DNA of 64,000 nt from Microbacterium sp. nov. GSS16 (GTDB lineage: Bacteria > Actinomycetota > Actinomycetes > Actinomycetales > Microbacteriaceae). The stretch lies in the NCBI RefSeq assembly GCF_028198145.1, contig NZ_CP116338.1, positions 620,001 to 684,000 of the forward strand, read 5' to 3'. Below, in pieces: positions 8,984 to 17,261 of the stretch (its first letter is position 1; every line of letters starts with the position of its first letter). Position numbers and translations under genes: made by a program. The notes under the pieces are model-generated. The model saw nothing but the letters and a program-made list of their open reading frames with translations. It did not search any database and was not told the DNA's origin.

Positions 8984-9993
8984 TCGGCTGGTACGTGCAC
9001 CATCACGGATGGGGTCATCTGACGCGGATGCAGGCGATCCGCCCTCATCTCGACGACGAGGTCACCGTGTTCTCGTCGCTTCCCGCTCCCGCCGATCTCG
9101 GCGACGACACCACCTGGATCCGCCTGCCTGCGGACGCCGATCCGGTGCCTACTGCGGACGGCGCCCTCTGCCCCGCCCACGAGCTGGGCGACGTCACCGC
9201 GGGCGGGGCACTGCACTGGGCGCCGATCGGGCATCCCGGCCATCAGAGGCGACTCGCGACGATCGCCGACTGGATCGCCCGCCATCCCGTCGCGGCGTTC
9301 GTGGTCGACGTCAGCGTCGAGGTCACCGCGTTCGTTCGCCTTCTCGGTGTTCCCACCGTCGTGTTCGCGCAGCCGGGTGACCGGTCCGACCGGCCGCACC
9401 GGCTCGGCCATGCGCTCGCCAATCGGATCGTGGCGCCATGGACAGAGGGTCTGTTCGAGGCCGACGAGCTGTCCGACCACCACGAGCGCGTCCGTCATGT
9501 CGGCGCGATCTCGCGGCACGACGGGCGCACCCGCCGCCCAGCTGACGATGCCGCCCGTCGGGCGCTGTTCCTCAGCCGCACGCTCGACGCGTCGCGACTC
9601 GCCGAGACTATCGATCTGCTGACCGCTCGGGGCTGGGTGGTCGATACGGCTGGCGCTCGCGACGACGATCGCGTCGACGACGTCTGGCCGCTGCTCTGTC
9701 GCGCGAACGTCGTGATCAGCGCCGCCGGCTTGAACGGTGTGGCCGACCTCGCGACCGCGGGGGCCCGCGCGGTCGTGCTGCCTCAGGACCGGCCGTTCGG
9801 AGAGCAGGAGCACACGGCTCGCGTCCTGCAGGCCGCGGGCCTCGCCTCGACGGCGCCCGCCGGATCGTCACCAGCGAAGGTGGTCGAGCTCGTGGAGCGT
9901 GCTGCGGCGACGGTGCCCGCCGACTGGAGTCGATGGGGCGCCACCGGCGCCGCCGCGCGCGCAGCCCACGCCATACAGGAGGTCACCTCATGA
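8980..9993 (+). CDS. MurG-like (GT1/GT28) glycosyltransferase
   Basis: This 337-residue protein opens with IGWYVHHHGWGHLTR, which contains the GxGHxxR loop of MurG-like GT-B enzymes. The middle has FVVDVSVEVTAFVRLLGVPTVVF, the usual acceptor-lobe DxxVE-type pattern. The C-terminal lobe has VVISAAGLNGVADLATAGARAVVLPQDRPFGEQE, corresponding to the donor-binding GG..T..E.. region, though the usual second Gly and Thr are replaced by LN-G. It is an inverting type by family. It overlaps both operon neighbours by ATGA. Substrates are unknown, but a role in the same surface glycan as its neighbours is reasonable. Confidence 0.78.
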   Translation: MIGWYVHHHGWGHLTRMQAIRPHLDDEVTVFSSLPAPADLGDDTTWIRLPADADPVPTADGALCPAHELGDVTAGGALHWAPIGHPGHQRRLATIADWIARHPVAAFVVDVSVEVTAFVRLLGVPTVVFAQPGDRSDRPHRLGHALANRIVAPWTEGLFEADELSDHHERVRHVGAISRHDGRTRRPADDAARRALFLSRTLDASRLAETIDLLTARGWVVDTAGARDDDRVDDVWPLLCRANVVISAAGLNGVADLATAGARAVVLPQDRPFGEQEHTARVLQAAGLASTAPAGSSPAKVVELVERAAATVPADWSRWGATGAAARAAHAIQEVTS

Positions 9994-10811
9994 CACGGAT
10001 CGCCGTGATCACGCCGGTGTCGCAGAACCGCCTCGCGCATCTGCACCGTCAGCGCCGCTTTCTTCGCGAGGTGCTTGGGCCCCATCACGATGTGGTGCGC
10101 ATCGAAGCCTGGCTCGACAGCGAGCCACCGCCGCCGTTCGACGGCGCCGTTCACGTGCACGTGCCACCGGGGCGCGACGGGATGCGTGTCGGCGCGGGGC
10201 GCAACGCCGCCGCCGAGATCGCCCTCTCTCGTGACGTCGATCTGCTCGTGTTCCTCGACGTGGACTGCCTGCCGGGGCCCGAGCTGCTCGATGGATACGT
10301 GGCAGCGGCTCGCTCGCATCCGGACGGCCTGCTCTGCGGCCCGGTCACCTACCTCGAGAGCGTGCAGCGACCCTCAGCTCCCGACCAGCTCGAGGCGATG
10401 ACCCGGCCGCATCCGGTGCGTCCGAACCCGGCGACCGGCGTCGTGTCGACCGCCGAGGCGGACGAGTACGACCTGTTCTGGTCGCTGTCGTTCGCGGTGA
10501 CGCCGGCGACGTGGGCGCGGCTGGGCGGCTTCGACGAACGGTACGAGGGCTACGGCGCCGAAGACACCGACCTCGGCCGACGTGCGCGCGCGGCGGGCAT
10601 CCCGTTGCACTGGGTGGGCGGAGCGCATGCGTACCACCAGTGGCATCCCGCCGGCACTCCCCCGTGGCGCCATCTCGACGACATCCTGCGCAACGGCGCC
10701 CTGTTCGCCGAGCGATGGGCCGAATGGCCGATGGGCGGCTGGATCGACGAGTTCGTCGCCGCGGGCGCGGTCGAACCCCACGGCGGCGGCTACCGCCGGA
10801 CGGCTGCTTGA
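9990..10811 (+). CDS. Family 2 glycosyltransferase with galactosyltransferase-C-like lobe
   Basis: A 273-residue GT-A enzyme. Motifs are RIAVITPVSQNRLAHL at the N-terminus, VGAGRNAAAEIAL, the DXD-like LLVFLDVDCLPGP, and FDERYEGYGAEDTDLGRRARAAG, which is the acceptor-binding ED region, followed by HQWHPAGTPPW. The start at 9990 is set by AGGAGGT seven bases upstream and by the ATGA overlap with the previous gene; the longer open frame from 9933 lies inside the previous coding sequence. It is the last gene of the plus-strand operon and is followed by a strong hairpin. Confidence 0.85.
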   Translation: MTRIAVITPVSQNRLAHLHRQRRFLREVLGPHHDVVRIEAWLDSEPPPPFDGAVHVHVPPGRDGMRVGAGRNAAAEIALSRDVDLLVFLDVDCLPGPELLDGYVAAARSHPDGLLCGPVTYLESVQRPSAPDQLEAMTRPHPVRPNPATGVVSTAEADEYDLFWSLSFAVTPATWARLGGFDERYEGYGAEDTDLGRRARAAGIPLHWVGGAHAYHQWHPAGTPPWRHLDDILRNGALFAERWAEWPMGGWIDEFVAAGAVEPHGGGYRRTAA

Positions 10812-10828
10812 CCGCCGCCGCACGAAAA

Positions 10829-10879
10829 GCACCCCGTGCCGCCGCGGGATCCTGTGGATCCGGGGGCGGCACGGGGTGC
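10829..10879. terminator. Bidirectional hairpin terminator
   Basis: A perfect 15-base inverted repeat (GCACCCCGTGCCGCC at 10829-10843 and its complement at 10865-10879) encloses a loop that itself contains the small palindrome GGATCC...GGATCC. It lies between convergent operons, 18 bases after one stop and 35 before the other. There is no long T tract, which is usual for high-GC actinobacteria. Confidence 0.8.
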
Positions 10880-10913
10880 CTGCGCACGCTGTGGGCGACG
10901 CGCCGTCAGGGTG

Positions 10914-13868
10914 TCAGCCGAGCAGCTTCCAGGCGCCCGGGCGCTTGCCCGAGGTCTTCGCGACCGGCTCGTCGCCGCGGGTCCACCAGCGCGCCTCGTA
11001 GCGGTGTCCGTCGTGCACGACCACGTCGCCGGCGAGGAACACGCGCGTCGATGTCCACAGCACGTCGCCGTCGGTGTTCACCGCGATCTCCTGCCAGGCG
11101 CCGGTGGGCTTCGAGCCCGGCTTCTCGCCGCGCGTCCACCAGCCCGCCTGCCAGAGCCTGCCCTGGTGGGTGACCCGGTCGCCCGTGAGGTACACCGATC
11201 CGGATGCCCAGAGCGGTGCGATCGGCAGGGTCAGCTCGCTCGCCTCTGCCTGAGCGGTGGCGTCGAGGCTGCCGTTGGATGCTGTTGCGGCGAACCCGTC
11301 GGCCGAGACCTTGCCTGCGGCGATGTCGTCGACGGTCAGCGTCACCACCTCGGGCTCGAGCTGCCCGGTCGCGCCCTTCGCGAGGCCGCCCAGCTCGTCG
11401 CCGTCGGCCACGACGTCGTCGAGCACGACGTTGCCGGTGTTGCGCACCGAGCGCGTCCAGGTGACGGTGTCGCCGGCATCGGCGACGCCGGTGCCGTTGG
11501 CATCCGTCCACTCGCCGCTGACCGAGCCGGCGAGCGCCGGGGCGCGCGTGATCACGTCGACCTCTCCGCCGGTGACCGCGATGTCCCTCGCGGTCTGACC
11601 CGCGGCCTCCAGCCGCCAGGTGGTGTCGGCGGTGAAGTAGCCACGGTCCACGTCGTCCTGCGTCACGGTGTGACGCGGGGTGGCGCAGGTGTACCCGCCA
11701 TCCTTCGGCAGGTTCTGGTAGCGGCAGTTTCCGGCTCCCGGCGCCACGAACGGCGCGAACGGACCGGCGACGGGCGCCACGGTGACCGTGCCGGGAGTCG
11801 CGTTGTCGACCCGGAACGAGTACGGCACCTGCTCGCCGACGGCGTACGGGTCGGCGGTCAGGTCGCGGCCGGTGTCGGTGCGCTGTCCGCTGATCTCGGC
11901 CGAGAGCAGGCCGTCGCGCAGCAGAACCGCCGCGCCGGTGTGGCTCACCGTGACGGGCGCGAGGGAGCCGCCCGTGATCGTGAACGAGAACTCGGGAGCG
12001 AACCAGCCGCGGTCGATGTCCTCCTGGGTCAGCGTGCGGCGCGGAGTGGTGCAGTTGTACGAACCGCCCACGGCCAGGTTCTGCCAGCGGCACGCGGTCG
12101 GCGCGAAACCGGTCGTGAACGTGTTCGCAGCCGGGGTGAGCGTGCTGACCACGTTCGAGGTGCCGACGACGCGCACGGTGAACGCGAGCTGCTCGCCCGC
12201 CGTGTACGGGTCGGCCACCACGTCACGGGCGGGCGAGGTGCTCGTCACGCTGAGGGTCGCCCCGAGCTTCGCGTTCAGCGGCAGCTGCAGCGTGGCCGTG
12301 CCCTGGCTGACCCGGCCGTCCCCGGCGGTGAAGGCGGCCTGCAGGCGCTGCGCGCCCTCGGCGCCGGCGGGCGCGGTGACCGTCACGTCGACCGTGACGC
12401 TGGCGCCGGGTGCGAGGGCGGTGACCGCGGCGTCGGATGCCGTCCAGCCGGCCGGTGTGTGGAATGACACGGTGCCGGTGAGCGCTGCGTCCTCCTGGTT
12501 CGTGACCGTCACAGGCACGGTCTTGGCGACGCCCGGCTGCAGCGCCGTCTCGGGCACCGAGACCGGTGCGCAGACCGCGTTGAGCCATGCCTGGTCGAAG
12601 GACGAGAACCGGATCTGGTCGGTGTAGTTGCCCTCCCACAGCACGCCGACGCGTCCGTCGCCGATCGCCGTGGCCGACGAGTAGCCGAAGAAGCCCGGCT
12701 TCAGCGTGCGCAGGCCCGGCCACGTCTCGCCGTCGTCGCACGAGAGGCGCACGGCGCCGTTCACCCGGTCGCCGTTGGCGCCGTTGTTCGAGTTCGTGAA
12801 GATCAGCTTGCGGGCATCCGCGCTGCCCTGCGGGGCATCCGGGTGCAGCCGCGTGATCGAGGCGTTGTTGGTCGGGTCGGGCAGTTCGGCGTCGCGCGTC
12901 ACCGCGCCGTACGTCGCGCCGCCGTCGGTCGAGATAGCGACCTTGCGCTGGCGCCCGTTCGAGCTGTCTCGCGAGTTGAGCATGACGCGGCCGTCCGAGA
13001 GCTCGACGGTCTTGTTCTCGTCCATGCCCTTGCCGACGAAGGCGCCGCGCTGCCAGGTCGCGCCGTGGTCGTCGGAGTACACCGAGTACGCCTGGATGGC
13101 CTCGCTGCCGTCGGCCTGGCGCACGTGCGCGGCGTACTGCTGGATGAGACGCCCGGCGTGTGCACCGTAGCGCAGCTGGATGCCCTCGCCCGAGGTCGCG
13201 AACACGCCGCGCACGTCACCCGCGACGGGCTGGTACGTCCCGTTCACGACCGTGCCGCTGGCGGGCTTGACGACGTCGGTGATCAGCTCGGGCTCGCTCC
13301 AGGTGACGCCCTGATCGTCGGAGTGGATGACGGCGGCGCTGATGATGTTGCGGTCGGCGTCGTCGTTGCCGTAGCGGCTGCCCTGGAAGCTGACGTCCTT
13401 CGAGTAGACGAAGAAGGCGAACACCCGGCCGGTCTCGTGGTCGATGACGTAGCTGGGGTCGGAGTAGCCGTACTTCGGCGCGGCGGCGTCGCCCGCGGCG
13501 ATGATCTGCAGATCGCTCCACGTCTTGCCGTTGTCGGTGGAGCGGCGCTGAATGATCGAGTTGGGGTTGGGGGCGTCGGCCGCGCTGCCGGGGCGCGCAT
13601 CCCATGAGGCGAGGATTACGCCGTCGCCGAGGTGGGCGAGCGCAGGGATGCGGTAGAAGAAGTTCTCGGCCGTGCGGTCGGCGCCGAGGTTCTGCTCCTG
13701 GTAGCTGCCCGGAGGCAGGGTGGGATCGGTGAGATAGCCGGGGGCGGGTGCCGCGAAGGCGGCCTGCGCCGGGATGCTGAGCGCGAGCGCCAGCGCTCCG
13801 ACGACGGAGGTGAAGAGCATCCTGCCCCGCCGGGAGCGGCGGAATGAGGACTCGGTACGGCATTGCAT
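10914..13868 (-). CDS. Secreted multidomain exo-alpha-sialidase
   Basis: A 984-residue secreted enzyme predicted to release terminal sialic acids from glycans. A signal peptide spans about residues 1-40 (RRGR, then a hydrophobic core, cleavage near AFA-A). The catalytic beta-propeller (about 45-435) has the FRIP-type YRIP motif (72-75), Asp90 in SWDARPG, and five Asp-box motifs of S-x-D-x-G-x-T-W type (STDNGKTW, SDDQGVTW, SDDHGATW, STDGGATY, SCDDGETW). Next come a NEW3-like beta domain, two similar modules with RRTLTQEDIDRG and RHTVTQDDVDRG, a DUF11-like repeat, and two C-terminal carbohydrate-binding modules of the CBM5/12 kind (each with WWTRGE/D). GAAAGG precedes the ATG. It sits downstream of DUF4862 and nanE, consistent with sialic-acid scavenging. 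Confidence 0.92.
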   Translation of the reverse strand: MQCRTESSFRRSRRGRMLFTSVVGALALALSIPAQAAFAAPAPGYLTDPTLPPGSYQEQNLGADRTAENFFYRIPALAHLGDGVILASWDARPGSAADAPNPNSIIQRRSTDNGKTWSDLQIIAAGDAAAPKYGYSDPSYVIDHETGRVFAFFVYSKDVSFQGSRYGNDDADRNIISAAVIHSDDQGVTWSEPELITDVVKPASGTVVNGTYQPVAGDVRGVFATSGEGIQLRYGAHAGRLIQQYAAHVRQADGSEAIQAYSVYSDDHGATWQRGAFVGKGMDENKTVELSDGRVMLNSRDSSNGRQRKVAISTDGGATYGAVTRDAELPDPTNNASITRLHPDAPQGSADARKLIFTNSNNGANGDRVNGAVRLSCDDGETWPGLRTLKPGFFGYSSATAIGDGRVGVLWEGNYTDQIRFSSFDQAWLNAVCAPVSVPETALQPGVAKTVPVTVTNQEDAALTGTVSFHTPAGWTASDAAVTALAPGASVTVDVTVTAPAGAEGAQRLQAAFTAGDGRVSQGTATLQLPLNAKLGATLSVTSTSPARDVVADPYTAGEQLAFTVRVVGTSNVVSTLTPAANTFTTGFAPTACRWQNLAVGGSYNCTTPRRTLTQEDIDRGWFAPEFSFTITGGSLAPVTVSHTGAAVLLRDGLLSAEISGQRTDTGRDLTADPYAVGEQVPYSFRVDNATPGTVTVAPVAGPFAPFVAPGAGNCRYQNLPKDGGYTCATPRHTVTQDDVDRGYFTADTTWRLEAAGQTARDIAVTGGEVDVITRAPALAGSVSGEWTDANGTGVADAGDTVTWTRSVRNTGNVVLDDVVADGDELGGLAKGATGQLEPEVVTLTVDDIAAGKVSADGFAATASNGSLDATAQAEASELTLPIAPLWASGSVYLTGDRVTHQGRLWQAGWWTRGEKPGSKPTGAWQEIAVNTDGDVLWTSTRVFLAGDVVVHDGHRYEARWWTRGDEPVAKTSGKRPGAWKLLG

Positions 13869-13906
13869 GGACAGGCCTTTCTGTTCGTGCGGGGAGCGGG
13901 GTCTGG

Positions 13907-14827
13907 TCAGGGCGCGGCGGCCGAGAGCACCTGCAGGTGGCGCTCGGCGACGCGCAGCACCTCGGCTGCGGTGGTCGCGTCGGGGCGCCGGCTCACCTTG
14001 AGTCCCAGCGACGGCGCGTCACCGGCCGCGCGCACGGCGGCGTGCAGGCGGTCGTCGGTGAGCAGCGATTCGGCGTCGGGGTCGAGGGATGCGAAGGGGT
14101 GGTGGGCGTCGATCCACGGCCCGCTGTACGGGCCCTCCCGGTCGGACGCTCCGGAGAGCACGAGCGCATCGAGGAGTCCGCTGTTTGCAGCGGCCGCGAT
14201 CTGCTCGGCGACGGCATCCGGGTCACGCAGCTCGATCGCCGAACGGCCCCAGTTCATCCAGAGTCCGACGTCGGCGCCGGATGCCCGGATCGCCGAGATC
14301 TCGCCGTGCAACGGCAGGAAGCCCTTCTCGGGGGTCTGACCCGGCACGTGCGCATCGCAGTGCTCGATCACCAGGCGGGCACCCGACCAGTCGAGCGCGC
14401 CCAGCTCGGCGAGCGAGCGCGCCAGCGCGTCGGCATCCGCCTCACCGCGCGGCGCGGTGTGCAGCTCGACGACGGCGACGTGCGCGGCGCTGTGCTCGCC
14501 GATCTCGGCCGCATCCGCGGCCACACGGCGCAGATCGGCGATGGCCGCCCGCCGGCCGTCGGCGTCGGTGGAGGCGATGCCGTATCCGGGGGTCGCCAGG
14601 CGGCGCATGACGAAAGGCAGCGGCGTGAGAGCGAGCGCGACGGCGGGCGCGTTCGCGAGGAACCATGCGGAGTCGTGCGGATGGATGCCGTCGATCCACG
14701 GCACCTCGAGCGCCGCGACGCCCGGCAGCTCGGTGAGCCCGCACAGCACCTCGTGCTCGACGGCGGGGTCCCAGTTCGCGAAGGCGGGCGACAGCGGATA
14801 CGCGCTGACGACGACGGGGCGGGTCAT
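13907..14827 (-). CDS. DUF4862 family protein (TIM-barrel-like)
   Basis: A 306-residue protein of the DUF4862 type. It opens VVSAYPLSPAFANWDP and has LEVPWIDGIHPHDSAWFL, VAVVELHTAPR, LVIEHCDAHVPGQTPEKGFLP and VGLWMNWGRSAIE, an arrangement like xylose-isomerase-type TIM barrels, with conserved His and Glu residues that could bind metal. The reaction is not established; in actinobacteria the family sits beside sialic-acid genes, so a role in handling N-acetylneuraminate or a derivative is inference from context. ATG at 14827 shares one base with the nanE stop (TGATG), indicating coupling, and the sialidase follows 38 bases after its stop. Confidence 0.75.
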   Translation of the reverse strand: MTRPVVVSAYPLSPAFANWDPAVEHEVLCGLTELPGVAALEVPWIDGIHPHDSAWFLANAPAVALALTPLPFVMRRLATPGYGIASTDADGRRAAIADLRRVAADAAEIGEHSAAHVAVVELHTAPRGEADADALARSLAELGALDWSGARLVIEHCDAHVPGQTPEKGFLPLHGEISAIRASGADVGLWMNWGRSAIELRDPDAVAEQIAAAANSGLLDALVLSGASDREGPYSGPWIDAHHPFASLDPDAESLLTDDRLHAAVRAAGDAPSLGLKVSRRPDATTAAEVLRVAERHLQVLSAAAP

Positions 14828-15471
14828 CAGCGCGCCGTGCGCGATGCGTCGTCGACCGCGCCGGCGAACCACGAGGTGATCGTCGCGGGATGGGTGATCG
14901 CCGTGCCCACGCACACGGCGAAGGCTCCGGCGGCGATGGCCGCGGCGGCTTGCGCGGGCGTGTGCAGGCGGCCCTCGGCGATGACCGGACGCTCGCAGGC
15001 CGCCGAGATCAGCGAGATGAGCTCGAGATCGGGGCCGTCGGTCTTCGTCCGCTCGCCGGTGTACCCCGACAGCGTCGTGCCGAGGAAGTCGGCGCCTGCG
15101 GCCTCGGCGGCGATCGCGTCGTCGAGTGAACCGCAGTCGGCCATCACCAGCACGTCGCCGTGCACGCGGAGGCCGCGGATCGTCTCGGCGAGGGTCAGCC
15201 CGTCGGGACGCGTGCGGCGGGTGCCGTCGATGGCGATGATGTCGGCACCGGCATCCATCACGGCCCGTGCGTGGTCGAGGGTCGGCGTGATGAACACGTC
15301 GTCGTCGCCGTCCTTCCAGAGGCCGATGATCGGCACGTCGAGGTCGGCGACGGCGCGGATGTCGGCGATGCCCTGCACCCGGATGCCCGCACCGCGAAGG
15401 CGCACGGCGACATGCTCGACGCGGTGCGCGCCGGAGACGTCGAGGCGTATCGCCGAGCCGTCATCGAGCAT
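14827..15471 (-). CDS. nanE: N-acetylmannosamine-6-phosphate 2-epimerase, probably 5'-truncated
   Basis: NanE converts ManNAc-6-P to GlcNAc-6-P in sialic-acid catabolism. Family signatures are strong: GIRVQGIADIRAV, the catalytic-lysine segment PIIGLWKDG, VFITPTLDHARAV, ADIIAIDGTRR, VMADCGS, FLGTTLSGYTGE, PVIAEGRLHTP and VVGTAITHP in the form VCVGTAITHP. The N-terminus is abnormal. The usual first strand with SCQA/SVQA and its conserved Gln is missing, and the sequence before GIRVQG is the reverse complement of what reads as the end of a FadR-like regulator on the plus strand. The ATG at 15471 is only a possible start and has a poor ribosome site. I consider the enzyme likely impaired. It may still drive translation of the coupled DUF4862 gene. 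Confidence 0.75.
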   Translation of the reverse strand: MLDDGSAIRLDVSGAHRVEHVAVRLRGAGIRVQGIADIRAVADLDVPIIGLWKDGDDDVFITPTLDHARAVMDAGADIIAIDGTRRTRPDGLTLAETIRGLRVHGDVLVMADCGSLDDAIAAEAAGADFLGTTLSGYTGERTKTDGPDLELISLISAACERPVIAEGRLHTPAQAAAAIAAGAFAVCVGTAITHPATITSWFAGAVDDASRTAR

Positions 15472-15510
15472 TACGCGCCCCTGCAGCGCGTGCTCGCCCA
15501 GTCGTCCTGA
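15388..15510 (+). pseudogene. 3' remnant of a FadR/GntR-type regulator
   Basis: The plus-strand frame reads RTAKAHGDMLDAVRAGDVEA, followed by YRRAVIEHYAPLQ and a stop at 15510. This is the pattern of the last helices of FCD ligand-binding domains in FadR-type regulators (H..ML.A+..GD...A...V..H). Nothing of the DNA-binding domain or earlier FCD helices is present upstream, where the strand is covered by nanE. I read it as the surviving tail of a regulator once divergent from nanE. Resemblance is by eye only. Confidence 0.45.
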
Positions 15511-15571
15511 CCCGCGCCCGGCTGCGGGCGGGCGACGGCCGCGCTGTGCGCGATGCGATGCGGTGCGTTTC

Positions 15572-15638
15572 GGGGGCCGACACTCCAGGTGTCGGACACA
15601 TCCCGCGAGAACGTCCGACATCTGGCGTGTCGGCCCCC
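15572..15638. terminator. Long inverted repeat, probable bidirectional terminator
   Basis: Two 27-base arms (15572-15598 and 15612-15638) are complementary apart from two internal mismatches and the innermost pair. Each arm contains its own palindrome, CCGACAC...GTGTCGG in the first and CCGACA...TGTCGG in the second. It starts 62 bases after the regulator remnant and ends 46 bases before the convergent SDR stop, so it fits a terminator that served both genes. The nested symmetry is also compatible with a REP-like element. Confidence 0.65.
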
Positions 15639-15683
15639 AGAACGTAACGGCGCACGGGCCGCCGAGCCGCCGGGCCGGTCGGG

Positions 15684-17192
15684 TCACCAGGGGCTGGGCC
15701 GGTAGTCCTTCAAGAACACGCCCTGCAGGTCGACGCCGGCCTCTCCCTGCACGATCGGGTCGTACACGCGCGCGGCTCCGTCGACGAGGTCGAGCGGGGC
15801 GTGGAAGCCCTCTTCCGCCAGGCGCACCTTCGTGAAGTGCGGGCGCTCGTCGGTGATCCAGCCGGTGTCGACGGCTGTCATCAGGATGCCGTCGGTCTCG
15901 AGCATCTCGCCGGCACTCGTGCGGGTCAGCATGTTCAGCGCAGCCTTGGCCATGTTGGTGTGCGGATGCCCCGGGCCCTTGTACCGGCGCGAGAACTGCC
16001 CCTCCATCGCCGAGACGTTGACGATGTACTTGCGCCGCGCGGTCGACGCCGCCATCGACGCCCGCAGCCGGCTGATCAGCAGGAAGGGCGCCGTGGTGTT
16101 GCACAGCTGCACCTCGAGCATCTCGAGCGGGTCGACCTGCTCGACCGACTGCACCCAGCTGTTCACGCGGTTCACGTCGGGCACCAGCCCGCCCGCGTCG
16201 ATCGCCGTGCCGTCGGCGTGCTTGACGAGCGACGACGAGCCTGGCGCCATGGCGAGGCGTGCGAGGTCTTCCGCCGTGAGCGCCTGCCCGCCCTGCTCGG
16301 CGACCGTGCCGCCGAGGGCGGCCACCGAGAGCAGCGGATGCGCGTCGACCGACGCCTGCAGCGCCTGCGGGTGGGGGTCGGCGGTGTGCCCGAAGGTCTC
16401 CATCTCGGGCAGCGGCCCGTCGGGGAGCGGCTGCAGTTCGGCATCCGCCAGCAGCGAGTACGCACCCGGCGAGCGCCGCACGGTCTGCGCCGCGTTGTTG
16501 ATGAGGATGTCGAGCGGCCCCTGGGCCGCGACCGAGTCGGCGAGGCCGATCACCTGCGCCGGGTCGCGCAGGTCGATGCCCACGACGCGCAGCCGGTGCA
16601 GCCAGTCCGACGCGTCGGGCAGCGACGAGAATCGCCGCACGGCGTCGCGCGGGAAACGAGTCGTGATGGTCAGGTGCGCCCCGTCGCGCAGCAGGCGCAG
16701 CGCGATGTGCATGCCGATCTTCGCGCGCCCGCCGGTGAGCAGGGCGCGTCGGCCGGTGAGGTCGGTGCGGGCGTCGCGCTTGCCGTGGCTGAACAGCGCG
16801 CACTCCGGGCAGAGCTGGTGGTAGAACGCATCCACCCGGGTGTACGGCTGCTTGCAGATGTAGCAGTTGCGGGGCTTGAGCAGTTCACCGGCGCTGGGCG
16901 CGTCGGTCACCCGCGAGCTGAGGTCGAGCCCGCGGGTCTCGTCGTCGATGCGGTCGGGCGCCCCGGTCGCGGTGCGCGCGACGACGGCCTTGTCGGCCTC
17001 AGCGATGGCATCCCGGATCTCCTTGCGGCGCGCGCGCTTGACGGCCTTGAACATGTTGGCGGTGGCGCGGCGGACGGCGAGGTAGTCCGGATGCTGCTGA
17101 TCGACCTCATCGAGCGATGCGAGCACCCGAAGGGTGGTGGCGAGGTCGTCGGGGTCGATGCCGGAGGCAGGCAGTGAGGGGGCATCGGTCAT
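15684..17192 (-). CDS. SDR-family oxidoreductase with N-terminal zinc ribbon
   Basis: A 502-residue protein. The N-terminal 100 residues are helical and charged. A four-Cys ribbon follows (Cys110, Cys113, Cys128, Cys131; CYICKQ...CPEC). The rest is a short-chain dehydrogenase fold: GGRAKIG (154-160) replaces the usual TGxxxGIG nucleotide loop, then NNAAQT, NVSAMEGQFSRRYKG and HTNMAKAALNML with the Tyr-x3-Lys region altered. TDGILMTAVDTGW is the C-terminal part. The start at 17192 is taken as the ATG of MTDAPSLPAS; the open frame to 17669 runs back into the divergent protease gene. An oxidoreductase activity is uncertain because the catalytic Tyr context is unusual. Transcription is divergent from protealysin. 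Confidence 0.72.
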   Translation of the reverse strand: MTDAPSLPASGIDPDDLATTLRVLASLDEVDQQHPDYLAVRRATANMFKAVKRARRKEIRDAIAEADKAVVARTATGAPDRIDDETRGLDLSSRVTDAPSAGELLKPRNCYICKQPYTRVDAFYHQLCPECALFSHGKRDARTDLTGRRALLTGGRAKIGMHIALRLLRDGAHLTITTRFPRDAVRRFSSLPDASDWLHRLRVVGIDLRDPAQVIGLADSVAAQGPLDILINNAAQTVRRSPGAYSLLADAELQPLPDGPLPEMETFGHTADPHPQALQASVDAHPLLSVAALGGTVAEQGGQALTAEDLARLAMAPGSSSLVKHADGTAIDAGGLVPDVNRVNSWVQSVEQVDPLEMLEVQLCNTTAPFLLISRLRASMAASTARRKYIVNVSAMEGQFSRRYKGPGHPHTNMAKAALNMLTRTSAGEMLETDGILMTAVDTGWITDERPHFTKVRLAEEGFHAPLDLVDGAARVYDPIVQGEAGVDLQGVFLKDYRPSPW

Positions 17193-17261
17193 TGGGCCGA
17201 TTCTACGCGGCCCGGCTGAGACCCCCTGGGCGCTGTCGGCACCCCGGCGTATGGTCGGCAC

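Noticed and set aside
10836..12467. Long plus-strand frame opposite the sialidase
   Set aside because: It is an antisense shadow without domain motifs; the sialidase on the minus strand has Asp boxes and a signal peptide.
13844..15835. 663-codon plus-strand frame
   Set aside because: It runs antisense through DUF4862 and nanE and has no recognisable domains. It is in a different frame from the short FCD-like tail I kept at 15388-15510.
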